Shown: positions 1 through 8,960, counted from the first letter of the stretch. The stretch is DNA of 49,472 nucleotides from Clostridiales bacterium (GCA_019418025.1 DYCR01000011.1:1-49472), one strand, 5' to 3'. Numbers and translations: made by a program. Notes: a model not told the origin generated them from the letters alone.

Positions 1-121
1 CGATGCCGCCCATAGGGATGTAGCACATCAGGATGACGACGATGGCCGCCGGCAGGAGCATCAGCCACTTGACACGGTTTTCCCGCAGATCTCGGAGAAG
101 CGTATGTTCTTTTTTCTTCAC
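1..121 (-). CDS. ABC sugar transporter permease, LplB-like (5' part only)
   Basis: Only the first 40 codons are inside the window; the gene continues past base 1. The GTG start at 121 follows an AAGGAGGA ribosome binding site. The product begins with a short Lys-rich cytoplasmic tail, then a first membrane segment containing LMLLPAAIVVIL and ending in CYIPMGGI. The YIPMGGI motif at the end of the first helix is typical of LplB/YtcP-type permeases of oligosaccharide ABC importers (established family knowledge). It is divergent from a YesN/YesM pair, a common regulator of such transporters, so the two-component system next door probably controls it (inference). Confidence 0.75.
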   Translation of the reverse strand, partial: MKKKEHTLLRDLRENRVKWLMLLPAAIVVILMCYIPMGGI

Positions 122-167
122 GCTGCTTCCTCCTTCACAAATTGGTGTGGGGTTTGCTGTTGCCTTT

Positions 168-196
168 ATCCTAGCAAAGTCCCCGGTCAAATACAA
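168..196 (-). promoter_or_regulatory. Sigma-A-type promoter for the ABC permease
   Basis: TTGTAT, 17-nt spacer, TAGGAT reading towards the permease gene. An overlapping TTGACC could be an alternative -35. Moderate match only. Confidence 0.4.
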
Positions 197-268
197 CGGG
201 ACGAAATTTTGAAAGGAGGGTAAAATTATTATGTTTTCTGAATTTTCATTATTTTATCCCAAAGACAG

Positions 269-297
269 TTGAATTGCAATCGTTTTTTGGCTATTAT
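269..297 (+). promoter_or_regulatory. Promoter for the two-component operon
   Basis: TTGAAT, 17-nt spacer, TATTAT, about 30 nt before the response-regulator start. Just upstream (217-260) is an A+T-rich imperfect inverted repeat with arms related to GGGTAAAAT/ATTTTATCCC, a possible operator. Confidence 0.6.
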
Positions 298-330
298 GGA
301 TAACACACTGATTCTTGGAGCGTGAGACCA

Positions 331-1434
331 ATGAATTTTACCGTTTTGATCGTGGATGACGAAACCATGCCCCGCACCGTCCTGCAGGAGCATATCGACT
401 GGAGATCCCTGTCTGTCAGTGGGGTGTATCTGGCCTCAGACGGGGACGAGGGTATCGAGCAGGCCCGGCTCCACCGCCCCGACATCATCATAAGCGACAT
501 GAAAATGCCCCGAAAAAACGGAGTGGAAATGGCCATTGCCATCCGCCAGTTCCTGCCCCAATGCCAGTTCATCTTCCTCAGCGGCTATACCGACAAGGAA
601 TATCTCAAGGGCGCCATCAAGGTCAAGGCCGCAAGCTATGTGGAAAAGCCCATCGACCTTGACGAGATCACTCAGGTCCTTCAGGAGGTCATTCAAGAAT
701 GCAGGCGCACGGTCCCTCAGGACCCGGCGGAGCGGTTCTTCCACGGGGAGGACGCCAGTGGCCGCCCCCTGAACGATCAGGTGTTCTCCTGCGGCAAAAA
801 CGCATTGAAGCAGCTGGAGGAATCCATCAAGCACAATCAGCAGACCCAGACTCTGGAGGGTCTGCACCGCATGTATCAGCAGATCATCCGGTGCGAGGGG
901 ACACCGCCGGATTACCTGCGCCACCTGTACTGTCAGGTGATCTTCCTGTTCCTCAATGCCGCTCAGGCCCGAAACATTCAGCAGATCACCGCAAAAACCG
1001 ACTTTCTGCTGTACACCGTTGCCAAGCAGGAGACCCTCGCCGGCCTGTGGAGCATCCTCGACGAGACGGCCCGATGCTATTTTTCCGCTCTGGAGGCTCC
1101 GGACCCGGACATCAGCTCCCGGGTAGAGCGCTATCTGGAGCAGCACTATCCCGAATCCGGCCTCACCGTCCAGACCATCGCCGACAATCTGGGCTTCAGC
1201 AACACCTATCTGTGCGCCGCCTACAAAAAAGCCTGCGGCAAGACCATCAATCAGCGCATGACCGATATCCGCATCCACCATGCCAAGGAACTGCTTGCCC
1301 AGACCTCCCAAAAGCTCTACCAGATCGCTCACAGCGTGGGCTACACCGACGGCAAATATTTTGCCAAGCTCTTCACCAAAGAAACCGGACTGACCCCGAA
1401 ACAATACCGTGAGAGGCATCTGAATGAAACATAA
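331..1434 (+). CDS. YesN-type response regulator, receiver + AraC helix-turn-helix
   Basis: 367 residues. An N-terminal receiver domain (about 1-120) shows the acidic pair D9-D10, phospho-acceptor D56 in the segment DIIISDMKMP, and the conserved Lys in YVEKP. A central linker of about 140 residues follows, then an AraC-type double helix-turn-helix (about 270-367) with the usual signature around HSVGYTDGKYFAKLF. The ATG at 331 is preferred because GGAG at 317-320 is correctly spaced from it; an in-frame GTG at 322 is too close. The gene overlaps the sensor kinase by 11 nt, so the two are co-translated. It probably activates the divergent sugar transporter and the downstream hydrolase (inference from context). 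Confidence 0.9.
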   Translation: MNFTVLIVDDETMPRTVLQEHIDWRSLSVSGVYLASDGDEGIEQARLHRPDIIISDMKMPRKNGVEMAIAIRQFLPQCQFIFLSGYTDKEYLKGAIKVKAASYVEKPIDLDEITQVLQEVIQECRRTVPQDPAERFFHGEDASGRPLNDQVFSCGKNALKQLEESIKHNQQTQTLEGLHRMYQQIIRCEGTPPDYLRHLYCQVIFLFLNAAQARNIQQITAKTDFLLYTVAKQETLAGLWSILDETARCYFSALEAPDPDISSRVERYLEQHYPESGLTVQTIADNLGFSNTYLCAAYKKACGKTINQRMTDIRIHHAKELLAQTSQKLYQIAHSVGYTDGKYFAKLFTKETGLTPKQYRERHLNET

Positions 1435-3229
1435 GATTTTTCAGTGGCTGCGCCGTGCCACCGCCAGAGGCGATCTGCGCAGCAAGCTCCTGTGCATCTA
1501 TTTTCTGCTGATCGTCATACCTCTGGGGATGTTTTCCCTGTATTCCTTTTTTCGGGTGCAGGACGTGATCCGGGAGCAGACCCTGTCGGCCGCTCAGAAC
1601 GCCTTTGACGATACCCACCTGTCCATCCAGAGGGTGTTTCAGCAGCTTGACGACGTGGTGGATATCCTATCGACCGACCCTCTGGTCTATGCCATGGCCT
1701 CCAACGACCCCAATGACTTTACTTACATCCGCCGACTGGAGGACTCGGCTCAGCTGTCAAACACCTTCCATCAGCTGCGGACCCTGTCCGGCGTGGACCG
1801 CATCCGTCTGTTTGTCAACAATGACTATCCCTATTCCAACAGTCAGGGCAGCATCCTGAAATCCGCTCAGGTCTCCTCCTCCATCTGGTATCAGCTGGCC
1901 CAGAGGAGCGGCGGCAGACTCTGGTGCGCCCCCATGGACTATCGGGACTGCCCCGAGGATCAGCAGCAGTGGTTTTCCTCCGTGCGCACCCTGTATAATC
2001 CCAGCAACGTTCAGCAGCCTCTGGCTGTTTTGAGCGCCGATCTGGATGCAAACCGGATCTACGAGCTGATGGGCAGCACCTCCGTCACAGAAAACGGCAT
2101 GCTCCTGCTGCTGCGGGAGGGGGAGCTGCTCCATGCCTCCGGCGCGACCGTGTCTCAGGAGCAGCTGCCGCCCCTCATCCCCGAGCTTCCCCCTGCCGAT
2201 GCAGGACTGTGGACCCGGATCAACATCGGCACCGCCGGCTACTATGCCCAGTGCCACAGCCTCGGCGGCTCCGGCTGGGTGCTTGCCAGCGTGCTGCCCC
2301 ATGCCGATATTTTCCGCCCCAGTCGGGATCTTAGCATCGAGATGATCGCCATTGTCATCACCCTTGCCGCCGTGGCCTATATACTGGCCTATCTCATCAG
2401 CCAGTCCACCCTGAACCGGCTTTCTCAGCTCACCGAGACCATGAAGGCCGTGGAGTCCGGCGACGTGGCTGTCCGGCTTGTCCCTGTGGGTGACGACGAG
2501 ATCGCCCACCTGATGGGGGGCTTCAACCAGATGATGGATCGGGTGGACAGCCTGATGGAGGAAAAGGTGGAATACGGCCGCCAGATCAAGAATCTGGAGC
2601 TGAAGGCCCTGCAAGCCCAGATCAACCCCCACTTCCTTTATAACTCCTTGGATCTGATCAACTGCACCGCCATCAATCGGAACGTGCCGGAGATCAGCCG
2701 GATGGTCAATGCCCTCGGGCGGTTTTACCGGCTTTCCCTGAGCAAGGGGCGGGAGATCATCTCCCTGTCCGATGAGCTGAAGCATGCAAGGCTCTACATC
2801 GACATCCAGAACATGCGATTTGAAAACAGCATCGCCGTCACATGGGATCTGGACCCGTCCTGCAATGACTGCCAGATCATCAAGATCATCCTTCAGCCCA
2901 TCATCGAAAATGCCATCATCCACGGCATTTTTGAAAAGCCCAGCAAATCCGGCAGCCTGACCATCACCACACGCCGAAGCCCCGACGGCATCCGCATCAC
3001 CGTGGCCGATGACGGCATCGGCATGGACGAGCCCACCAGACTTGCCAATTTCTGCCCCTCCTCCCCCGGGGAGATCACGCCCACCGCAGGAGGATACGGC
3101 GTGCGCAACATTCAGGACCGCCTGCGCATCGCCTACGGCCCGCCTTATGGTCTGTTCTGCCAAAGCACGCCGGACACCGGCACCGTTGTCACCGTCTATA
3201 TTCCGGCAATCGACCCGGAAAACGGATAG
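1424..3229 (+). CDS. YesM-type sensor histidine kinase
   Basis: 601 residues. Membrane helix 1 lies near residues 20-42, followed by an extracellular sensing domain of about 260 residues, a second helix near 303-325, a HAMP linker, and a HisKA_7TM/His_kinase (LytS-like) block with AQINPHFLYNSLD in which H403 is the likely phosphorylated histidine. The C-terminal HATPase shows IIENAIIHGI and a DDGIGM G-box. This is the classical partner of YesN regulators and usually senses an extracellular carbohydrate or its binding protein (family knowledge). It is translationally coupled to the response regulator and followed after 15 nt by a GH123-like gene, forming a three-gene operon. Confidence 0.92.
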   Translation: MKHKIFQWLRRATARGDLRSKLLCIYFLLIVIPLGMFSLYSFFRVQDVIREQTLSAAQNAFDDTHLSIQRVFQQLDDVVDILSTDPLVYAMASNDPNDFTYIRRLEDSAQLSNTFHQLRTLSGVDRIRLFVNNDYPYSNSQGSILKSAQVSSSIWYQLAQRSGGRLWCAPMDYRDCPEDQQQWFSSVRTLYNPSNVQQPLAVLSADLDANRIYELMGSTSVTENGMLLLLREGELLHASGATVSQEQLPPLIPELPPADAGLWTRINIGTAGYYAQCHSLGGSGWVLASVLPHADIFRPSRDLSIEMIAIVITLAAVAYILAYLISQSTLNRLSQLTETMKAVESGDVAVRLVPVGDDEIAHLMGGFNQMMDRVDSLMEEKVEYGRQIKNLELKALQAQINPHFLYNSLDLINCTAINRNVPEISRMVNALGRFYRLSLSKGREIISLSDELKHARLYIDIQNMRFENSIAVTWDLDPSCNDCQIIKIILQPIIENAIIHGIFEKPSKSGSLTITTRRSPDGIRITVADDGIGMDEPTRLANFCPSSPGEITPTAGGYGVRNIQDRLRIAYGPPYGLFCQSTPDTGTVVTVYIPAIDPENG

Positions 3230-3244
3230 AAAGGAATGTAATAT

Positions 3245-4813
3245 ATGCAATTTTCCGTATTCAGCGACACCGACTGGCTCTTCCCCGACTCTGCCCACAG
3301 CGGTCTGACGGAAGTGTGCCTCCACGCTCCCCGGGGCGGACATGCCGCTGCCCAGATCTTGGGGGAGCTGCCCCAAACCGAGGTTTCGGTTCACTTTCAC
3401 TGGAGCAAGGCAGACGGCCCCTCTGTCAAGCTGTATCAGCTGCTGCCCGTGGGGGTGGACGAAAACACTTCCCCCACCCTGATGACCACCACCGATTACG
3501 AAAGCTGCCGGAGCTTTGTCACCCGTCAGGCCCCCTTCTACGTCTACGATGCGCTGAAGCCTGCACAGGAGGGCATCTCCACCGACTGCCGTCTGGGGCT
3601 GTATCTTTCCGTGGAGCCATCTGCTAAGACTGCTCCCGGCACCTATGAAGGCACGCTGACTGTCCATGCAGAGGGTGCCGACACCAAGATCCCCGTCTGC
3701 TGCACCGTCCATGCCGCACTGGTCCCCCCTCTGTCAGAGTCCCGTCTGGGCATGCTGAATTTCTTTGACTATGACGGTCTTGCAAATCAGCACCATGTGC
3801 AGAAAAACAGCCCCCAATACTGGCAGCTGTTTGCAAAATATGTTCGGGCGCAGATCGACCTCCACTGCACCCACATCCTGCTGCCTGCCGGCGAAGCGGT
3901 ATTCACAGACGGCAGCCTGACCGGCTTTGACTTTACCGCCGCGGAAATGGCCGGAAAGATCGCTCTGGAGCAGGGGGCGCTCCGGCTGTGCGGCGGTCAT
4001 GTCGCCCACTGGCACGAGTGGGATCAGGGGGAATATTTCCCCAACTGGGATCAAAAAACGGGGATCACCACCCCCGAGGGCTATCTGCAAATGCGGCTGT
4101 ACTTCACCCAGTGGGCGGAGGTGATCCGCCGAAACGGCTGGCAGAGCGTCATGACCCAAGCCCTTGCCGACGAGCCCCAGACCCACAACGACAGGACCTA
4201 CCGCATCCTTGCGGCCATGTTCCGCAAGTTCCTGCCGGGTGTTCCCATCATCGACGCCGTGGAAACCACCAATCTGGGCGGAGCCATCGACGTGTGGGTC
4301 CCCAAGCAGGACACCTATGAAAAATGGCGGGAGGCCTACGAACAGCTGAAGGCCGCCGGAGAGGAAATGTGGTTTTACACCTGCGCTTTCCCTGCCGGCG
4401 CTGCTATGAACCGCAGCATGGACCTGCCCCTCACCGTCAGCCGGACGGTCCTTTGGATGGGTGCGCTGTATCGGCTGTCCGGCTTCCTGCACTGGGGCTT
4501 CAACTATTACATCGGCGACGATATCTGGAATCGGGCCTGCTGCCCCCACAAGGGTGCGCTGCTGCCCGCCGGAGATGCCCACATCGTCTATCCCGGCACC
4601 GACGGTCCTTGGCGCAGCATGCGCTTCGAGGCTCAGCGGGGCGGAGCGGAGGATTTTGATCTGCTGATGCAGGCCATTGACCGCTGCCCGGAGACTGCCG
4701 ACAGGCTCATCGGCACTGTATGCACCACCTTCCGGGACTACACTTCCTCCGGCGAGGCGGTGATGGCCGCCCGCACAAGGCTCATGGAGCTGCTAGAGAG
4801 CGCATCGGAATAA
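3245..4813 (+). CDS. GH123-like glycoside hydrolase (DUF4091 family)
   Basis: 522 residues, no signal peptide, so probably intracellular. An N-terminal beta-sandwich is followed by a TIM-barrel-like region with an adjacent Asp-Glu pair, D309-E310 in ALADEPQTH. GH123 enzymes use neighbouring Asp and Glu residues for substrate-assisted hydrolysis of N-acetylhexosaminides (family knowledge). The C-terminal part has the DUF4091 signature of aromatic and Gly residues (FLHWGFNYY) and the YPG-x-DG segment. It lies in the YesN/YesM operon, so it likely processes an imported oligosaccharide. The exact substrate cannot be read from sequence. A paralogous architecture lies at 10242-11885. Confidence 0.78.
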   Translation: MQFSVFSDTDWLFPDSAHSGLTEVCLHAPRGGHAAAQILGELPQTEVSVHFHWSKADGPSVKLYQLLPVGVDENTSPTLMTTTDYESCRSFVTRQAPFYVYDALKPAQEGISTDCRLGLYLSVEPSAKTAPGTYEGTLTVHAEGADTKIPVCCTVHAALVPPLSESRLGMLNFFDYDGLANQHHVQKNSPQYWQLFAKYVRAQIDLHCTHILLPAGEAVFTDGSLTGFDFTAAEMAGKIALEQGALRLCGGHVAHWHEWDQGEYFPNWDQKTGITTPEGYLQMRLYFTQWAEVIRRNGWQSVMTQALADEPQTHNDRTYRILAAMFRKFLPGVPIIDAVETTNLGGAIDVWVPKQDTYEKWREAYEQLKAAGEEMWFYTCAFPAGAAMNRSMDLPLTVSRTVLWMGALYRLSGFLHWGFNYYIGDDIWNRACCPHKGALLPAGDAHIVYPGTDGPWRSMRFEAQRGGAEDFDLLMQAIDRCPETADRLIGTVCTTFRDYTSSGEAVMAARTRLMELLESASE

Positions 4814-4822
4814 GATACGATC

Positions 4823-4850
4823 AGCACCGAGGTCCTTTTGCTTCGGTGCT
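4823..4850 (+). terminator. Local terminator hairpin after the DUF4091 gene
   Basis: AGCACCGA and TCGGTGCT arms around a 12-nt loop, just after the stop codon. There is no T-tract of its own; it is followed 8 nt later by the conserved TGCCCGAAA hairpin. Confidence 0.55.
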
Positions 4851-4858
4851 GACGGAGA

Positions 4859-4897
4859 CTGCCCGAAACCTCTTTTTAGAGATTTCGGGCAGTTTTT
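4859..4897 (+). repeat. Dispersed TGCCCGAAA hairpin, copy 1 (terminator-like)
   Basis: CTGCCCGAAA...TTTCGGGCAG stem (4859-4892) followed by TTTTT. It lies between the convergent DUF4091 and chromate transporter genes. It is preceded by GGAGA and the local hairpin, the arrangement seen at other copies of this family. Confidence 0.8.
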
Positions 4898-4917
4898 GCA
4901 AATATCCTGATAAATCG

Positions 4918-5481
4918 TCAAAAAATCGAGTACAGCACGATCCCTGCCACACCTGCCCCCGCCATGACGTAGATGGGGTTTGTTTTCCATTTGCGCAGGA
5001 TGAAAAAGCCCACCGCAACGATCCCGAGGGAAATGTAGTTGACGGCGGACAGGTCTGCCGGAAAGGTCTTTTGTCCGTACAGCGCCATCAGCAGCAGGGA
5101 GATCCCCGCCGAGGCGATCATCGCCACCACCGCAGGACGCAGTCCACCCAGAACACCCTGAACCATGCTCAGCCCCCGGAAGCGGTAGTAAATATAGGCA
5201 AGGGTCAGCACGATGATGCAGGAAGGGGTGACGCAGCCCAGAGTCGCGATCAATGCACCGGGCAGTCCGGCGATCTGGATGCCCACAAAGGTGGCAGAGT
5301 TGATCGCAATGGGACCGGGGGTCATCTCGGCGATGGTCATGATATCGGCGAACTGGGTCATGGTCAGCCACGAATGCATCTCCACCACCTGACTTTGGAT
5401 CAGGGGCATTGCCGCATATCCGCCGCCGATGCTGAACAGACCGATCTGAAAGAAGCTCCAAAATAATTCAAGCAAAATCAT
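4918..5481 (-). CDS. Chromate transporter subunit, single CHR domain (second of pair)
   Basis: 187 residues, mostly hydrophobic, one CHR domain with the FxxGGGYAAMPLI motif near the N-terminus and the PGPIAINSATFVG segment typical of the family. Short-chain CHR proteins occur as pairs of homologous halves inserted in opposite topology; this one starts 3 nt after the stop of the other half at 5485-6054. Family members export chromate or move other oxyanions; in anaerobes the physiological substrate is often unknown. Confidence 0.85.
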   Translation of the reverse strand: MILLELFWSFFQIGLFSIGGGYAAMPLIQSQVVEMHSWLTMTQFADIMTIAEMTPGPIAINSATFVGIQIAGLPGALIATLGCVTPSCIIVLTLAYIYYRFRGLSMVQGVLGGLRPAVVAMIASAGISLLLMALYGQKTFPADLSAVNYISLGIVAVGFFILRKWKTNPIYVMAGAGVAGIVLYSIF

Positions 5482-5484
5482 GGC

Positions 5485-6054
5485 TCACACCTGTTCCTTT
5501 CTGTGTTTCTGCTGATAGACCGTGTCCGCAGCACCCACGATCCCGCAGACCAGAATGATCAGAATGATATTGACCTTAAAGAAATAGGTGGCCACAAAGG
5601 CACCCAGCAGCACCAAAACCGGCAGGATGCGCTTTTTCTTAAAAATGCTCTTGGCCATAGTCACCACCACATCCATGATGACCGCCGCCACTCCGGCAAG
5701 CATGCCCGTCATGGCCATGTTGACAAACACATTGTCCCGAAATGCCTGATAAAACAGGGAAATAATGGAAATGATGATCAGCGGCGGCAGCACCGAGCCT
5801 GCCACCGTCAGCATGGCCCCCGCCACTCCTGCCACCCGATAGCCCACCAGAATGGCGGCATTGACCGCAATGGCCCCGGGAGAGGACTGGGCAATCGCCG
5901 TCAGATCCATCATCTCCTGCTCATCGATCCACCCCAGATCCTCCACGAATTTCTTGCGCATCAGGGGGATGATGACAAAGCCGCCCCCGAAGGTGCAGGC
6001 GCTCAGCTGAAAGGTGGATGTAAATAATTTCAAATATTTGTTTTGTTGACTCAA
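5485..6054 (-). CDS. Chromate transporter subunit, single CHR domain (first of pair)
   Basis: About 189 residues with the FGGGFVIIPLM and PGAIAVNAAILVG motifs of CHR half-transporters. I prefer the TTG at 6054 because AGGAG lies 8 nt upstream; an in-frame ATG at 6072 would add six residues containing the ribosome binding site sequence itself. The gene is divergent from a LysR regulator, which probably controls the pair. Confidence 0.82.
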   Translation of the reverse strand: MSQQNKYLKLFTSTFQLSACTFGGGFVIIPLMRKKFVEDLGWIDEQEMMDLTAIAQSSPGAIAVNAAILVGYRVAGVAGAMLTVAGSVLPPLIIISIISLFYQAFRDNVFVNMAMTGMLAGVAAVIMDVVVTMAKSIFKKKRILPVLVLLGAFVATYFFKVNIILIILVCGIVGAADTVYQQKHRKEQV

Positions 6055-6106
6055 TCTCCTCACTCCTAACATTTACCAGTATATACCTTGAAGATTCATA
6101 AAGGAA

Positions 6107-6144
6107 ATAATATAATTATATTATGATCATAAGTATTTACTTAT
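6107..6144. promoter_or_regulatory. Cluster of three palindromes between chr genes and LysR gene
   Basis: An 18-bp perfect palindrome ATAATATAATTATATTAT (6107-6124), a 12-bp perfect palindrome TTATGATCATAA (6121-6132) and ATAAGTA-TT-TACTTAT (6129-6144) overlap one another just before the ribosome binding site of the LysR gene. LysR regulators typically bind such dyads in the divergent intergenic region, so this is the likely operator and autoregulatory site (inference). Confidence 0.6.
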
Positions 6145-6158
6145 AAGGAGGGAGCGCC

Positions 6159-7073
6159 GTGACCCTGCGCCATATGAAGATCTTTCTTTCCATCTGCGAC
6201 AACGGCACCAACACCACCAAGGCCGCCGCTGCCCTGCACATGACCCAGCCGGCTGTCAGCCTTGCCATCAAGGAGCTGGAGCAATACTACGGCGTTGTGC
6301 TGTTCGACCGGATCGGCAGACGGCTGAAGCTTTCCGAGGCCGGTCAGCAGTTTCGGGAATACGCCACCCACATCTGCGACATGTTCGACCATCTGGAAAA
6401 GGGTATGCGGGACTGGGATACGCTGGGCATTCTGCGGATCGGCTCCAGTATCACCATCGGCTCGCAGTTCCTGCCCGGCTACGAAAAGGCCTTCTCCCGC
6501 CAATATCCCGGGACTCGGCTGCGGACTCTGGTGGCGCCCTCTGCCGTTTTGGAGCGGAAGCTGCTGAACAACGAGCTGGATTTTGCCTTGGTGGAGGGGG
6601 GCATCCGAAGCCCCTCACTGATCACCGAGCCGTACATGCAGGACAAGCTGACGGTCATCGCCCCCGCTGACGGCAGGTTCTCCCCATGGCAGACCATCTC
6701 CATAGAAGAATTCCGGCAGCAGGATTTCCTCCTGCGGGAGACCGGCAGCGGCACACGGGATCTGTTCGATCAGGTCATTGCCCGGGCCGGCATCACCGTG
6801 GAGCCTGTGTGGGAGGCCGTCAGCACCACGGCCCTTGTCAATGCGGTCATCAACGGTCTGGGCATCGCCGTCCTGCCCCACCGGATGCTCTCGGGCCCTC
6901 TGGAGCGGGGGCAGGTCGTGGGGCTGCACGTGGAGGGACTGGATTTCAGCCGCCATTTCCACATCACCTACCACAGGGAAAAATTCCTCACCGGCTCTGC
7001 GCGGGCCTTTCTGGACCTGTGCCGGAATTACGAATCCCTGTACCCCCTGCCCCAATATCCCGGACTGAACTGA
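6159..7073 (+). CDS. LysR-family transcriptional regulator
   Basis: 304 residues. An N-terminal winged helix-turn-helix (about 1-60) contains TKAAAALHMTQPAVSLAIKELEQ and is followed by the LysR substrate-binding domain (about 90-295). The GTG start at 6159 follows AAGGAGGG. It is divergent from the split chromate transporter and faces the palindrome cluster, so it is the likely regulator of those genes. The inducer cannot be inferred. Confidence 0.9.
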   Translation: MTLRHMKIFLSICDNGTNTTKAAAALHMTQPAVSLAIKELEQYYGVVLFDRIGRRLKLSEAGQQFREYATHICDMFDHLEKGMRDWDTLGILRIGSSITIGSQFLPGYEKAFSRQYPGTRLRTLVAPSAVLERKLLNNELDFALVEGGIRSPSLITEPYMQDKLTVIAPADGRFSPWQTISIEEFRQQDFLLRETGSGTRDLFDQVIARAGITVEPVWEAVSTTALVNAVINGLGIAVLPHRMLSGPLERGQVVGLHVEGLDFSRHFHITYHREKFLTGSARAFLDLCRNYESLYPLPQYPGLN

Positions 7074-7107
7074 CCGGCTTACCCAAAACCAATCACGGAG
7101 GTATCAT

Positions 7108-7521
7108 ATGATCCAACCCCTTGCACACGACCCCATCTGGCTTTCAAGACCCTCTGACCCTGCCGGAGAGGAGGATCTTCACATCGCCCGAGATCTTCTG
7201 GACACCCTCGCCGCCCACAAGGACACCTGCGTTGGCATGGCCGCCAACATGATCGGCTTTCACAAGCGGATCATCGCCTTTGACTCAGACGGCACCTACA
7301 TGACCATGCTCAACCCCGTCATCGTCTCCTGCTCGGGGAAATATGAGGCGGAGGAAAGCTGCCTTTCCCTGCTGGGCGGCCCCAGAAAAACAAAACGCTT
7401 TCAAAAAATCAAGGTCCGCTATCAGAACACCCGGCTTCAGACCAGACTGAAAACCTTTACCGGATGGACCGCCCAGATCATTCAGCACGAGATCGACCAC
7501 TGCAACGGCATCCTGATCTGA
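7108..7521 (+). CDS. Peptide deformylase, short variant family
   Basis: 137 residues. Metal-site motif HEIDH (QHEIDHCNGILI at the C-terminus) and ESCLS in place of the EGCLS motif are visible. Motif 1 reads CVGMAANMIG where classical enzymes have GxGLAAxQxG, so the transition-state Gln is replaced by Met. This replacement is found in a short family widespread in Firmicutes, which usually have a standard deformylase as well (family knowledge). Role: removal of N-formyl groups, or a specialised variant of it. ATG 7108 follows GGAGG. Confidence 0.82.
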   Translation: MIQPLAHDPIWLSRPSDPAGEEDLHIARDLLDTLAAHKDTCVGMAANMIGFHKRIIAFDSDGTYMTMLNPVIVSCSGKYEAEESCLSLLGGPRKTKRFQKIKVRYQNTRLQTRLKTFTGWTAQIIQHEIDHCNGILI

Positions 7522-7611
7522 GATCCCGGCAGGATGCAACAGTTGTTCTCCACTGGTGAACAATTATGCAAATTTTATACTTTGTACGAAAACATTTGTA
7601 TAAATTGTGAA

Positions 7612-7640
7612 TTGAATCCCCGTCGAATTTGGTATATGAT
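7612..7640 (+). promoter_or_regulatory. Promoter for threonine ammonia-lyase
   Basis: TTGAAT, 17-nt spacer, TATGAT, about 70 nt before the start codon. Confidence 0.6.
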
Positions 7641-7712
7641 TTCACCACACGTACAAATCACGCATAAAATGTCCGAGAGTGAAATACACCACAAAAAACG
7701 GAGGAATCATAT

Positions 7713-8906
7713 ATGGTGACTTTGGAGATGATCCAAGACGCACAGAAGGCGCTGTCCGGCGTGGTCAGAAGGACCCCTCTGGATCACGCCCCCAGAATCG
7801 GGGACAACATCTACATCAAGGCAGAGAATCTTCAGCTGACCGGCGCGTTCAAGCTCCGGGGCGCATACAACAAGATCCGTTCCCTGACCCCGGAGGAGGC
7901 TTCCCACGGTGTCATTGCCTGCTCTGCCGGCAACCATGCCCAAGGCATCGCCTACTCCGCCACCAAGCTCGGCATCAAGTCCATCATCTGCATGCCCGCC
8001 GGCGCTCCCATCAGCAAGGTGGAGGCCACCAAGGGCTACGGCGCCGAGGTGGTTTTAGTCCCCGGTGTGTATGACGATGCCGCCAAGGAGGCCGCCCGGC
8101 TTCAGCAGGCCCACGGCTACACCTTCGCCCACCCCTTCAACGATCCTCTGGTCATTGCCGGACAGGGCACCATCGGTCTTGAGATTCTGGAACAGCTGCC
8201 CGATGTTCAGCAGGTGGTCGTCCCCATCGGCGGCGGCGGACTGATCAGCGGCATTGCCGTTGCCATCAAGGCGCTGAAGCCCGATTGCCGGGTCATCGGC
8301 GTGCAGGCCGCAGGTGCCGCATCCATGCAGGCCTCCCGCCTTCAGGGGCATGCCGTGGAGCTTTCCAGTGTCGCCACCATCGCCGACGGCATCGCCGTGA
8401 AAAAGCCCGGCGATCTGACCTTTGCCCTGTGCCAAAAATACGTGGACGAGATCGTCACCGTCAGCGAAGAGGAGATCGCCTGTGCGATCCTGCGGCTGAT
8501 CGAGGGGCAAAAGACCGTGGCAGAGGGTGCCGGTGCAACATCCGTGGCCGCCGCCCTGTTCGGCAAGGTCGATACCGCCCGATACAAGACCGTCTGTGTG
8601 GTCTCCGGCGGCAACGTGGATGTGACCACCCTGTCTAGGATCGTCACCAAGGGGCTGTCCAAGTCCGGCCGGATCGCAGAGATCAAGACCACCATCGCAG
8701 ACCGTCCCGGCAGCCTGATTCAGCTGCTGCAATCCGTGGCGGAAACGGGAGCAAACATCGTCAACATCGACCACGCCCGTGCCACCCAGAATTCTGACGT
8801 GGGGGCCTGTGTGGTGAGCATGGTTCTGGAGACCCGGGATCAGGCCCATATTCAGCAGATCATCACCCAGCTTTCCTCCCGGGGCTATGACCTGATCCTC
8901 TGCTGA
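7713..8906 (+). CDS. Threonine ammonia-lyase (PLP-dependent, with ACT domain)
   Basis: 397 residues. PLP fold type II: the Schiff-base lysine lies in LTGAFKLRGAYNK, and the phosphate-binding glycine loop is GGGGLISG. A C-terminal ACT domain (about 325-397, starting near IKTTIADRPGSL) suggests allosteric control. It deaminates threonine (and serine) to 2-oxobutyrate and ammonia. The length and single ACT domain fit the catabolic/short IlvA class. It has its own promoter and GGAGGA ribosome binding site and is followed by a PTS-EIIC-like membrane protein with a separate promoter. Confidence 0.92.
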   Translation: MVTLEMIQDAQKALSGVVRRTPLDHAPRIGDNIYIKAENLQLTGAFKLRGAYNKIRSLTPEEASHGVIACSAGNHAQGIAYSATKLGIKSIICMPAGAPISKVEATKGYGAEVVLVPGVYDDAAKEAARLQQAHGYTFAHPFNDPLVIAGQGTIGLEILEQLPDVQQVVVPIGGGGLISGIAVAIKALKPDCRVIGVQAAGAASMQASRLQGHAVELSSVATIADGIAVKKPGDLTFALCQKYVDEIVTVSEEEIACAILRLIEGQKTVAEGAGATSVAAALFGKVDTARYKTVCVVSGGNVDVTTLSRIVTKGLSKSGRIAEIKTTIADRPGSLIQLLQSVAETGANIVNIDHARATQNSDVGACVVSMVLETRDQAHIQQIITQLSSRGYDLILC

Positions 8907-8913
8907 GGCCCTT

Positions 8914-8930
8914 GGCAGGATTTTCCTGCC
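8914..8930 (+). terminator. Weak hairpin after threonine ammonia-lyase
   Basis: GGCAGGA-ttt-TCCTGCC, eight bases after the stop codon. No T-tract follows, so termination may be partial. Confidence 0.4.
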
Positions 8931-8960
8931 CATCTGCCCCCTGTTTTGGCGGTGCAGGCA

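Noticed and set aside
1757..3712. Long minus-strand ORF (651 codons) opposite the sensor kinase and hydrolase
   Set aside because: It is antisense to two clear genes, crosses their boundary, has low-complexity Gly/His/Asp-rich content and no ribosome binding site.
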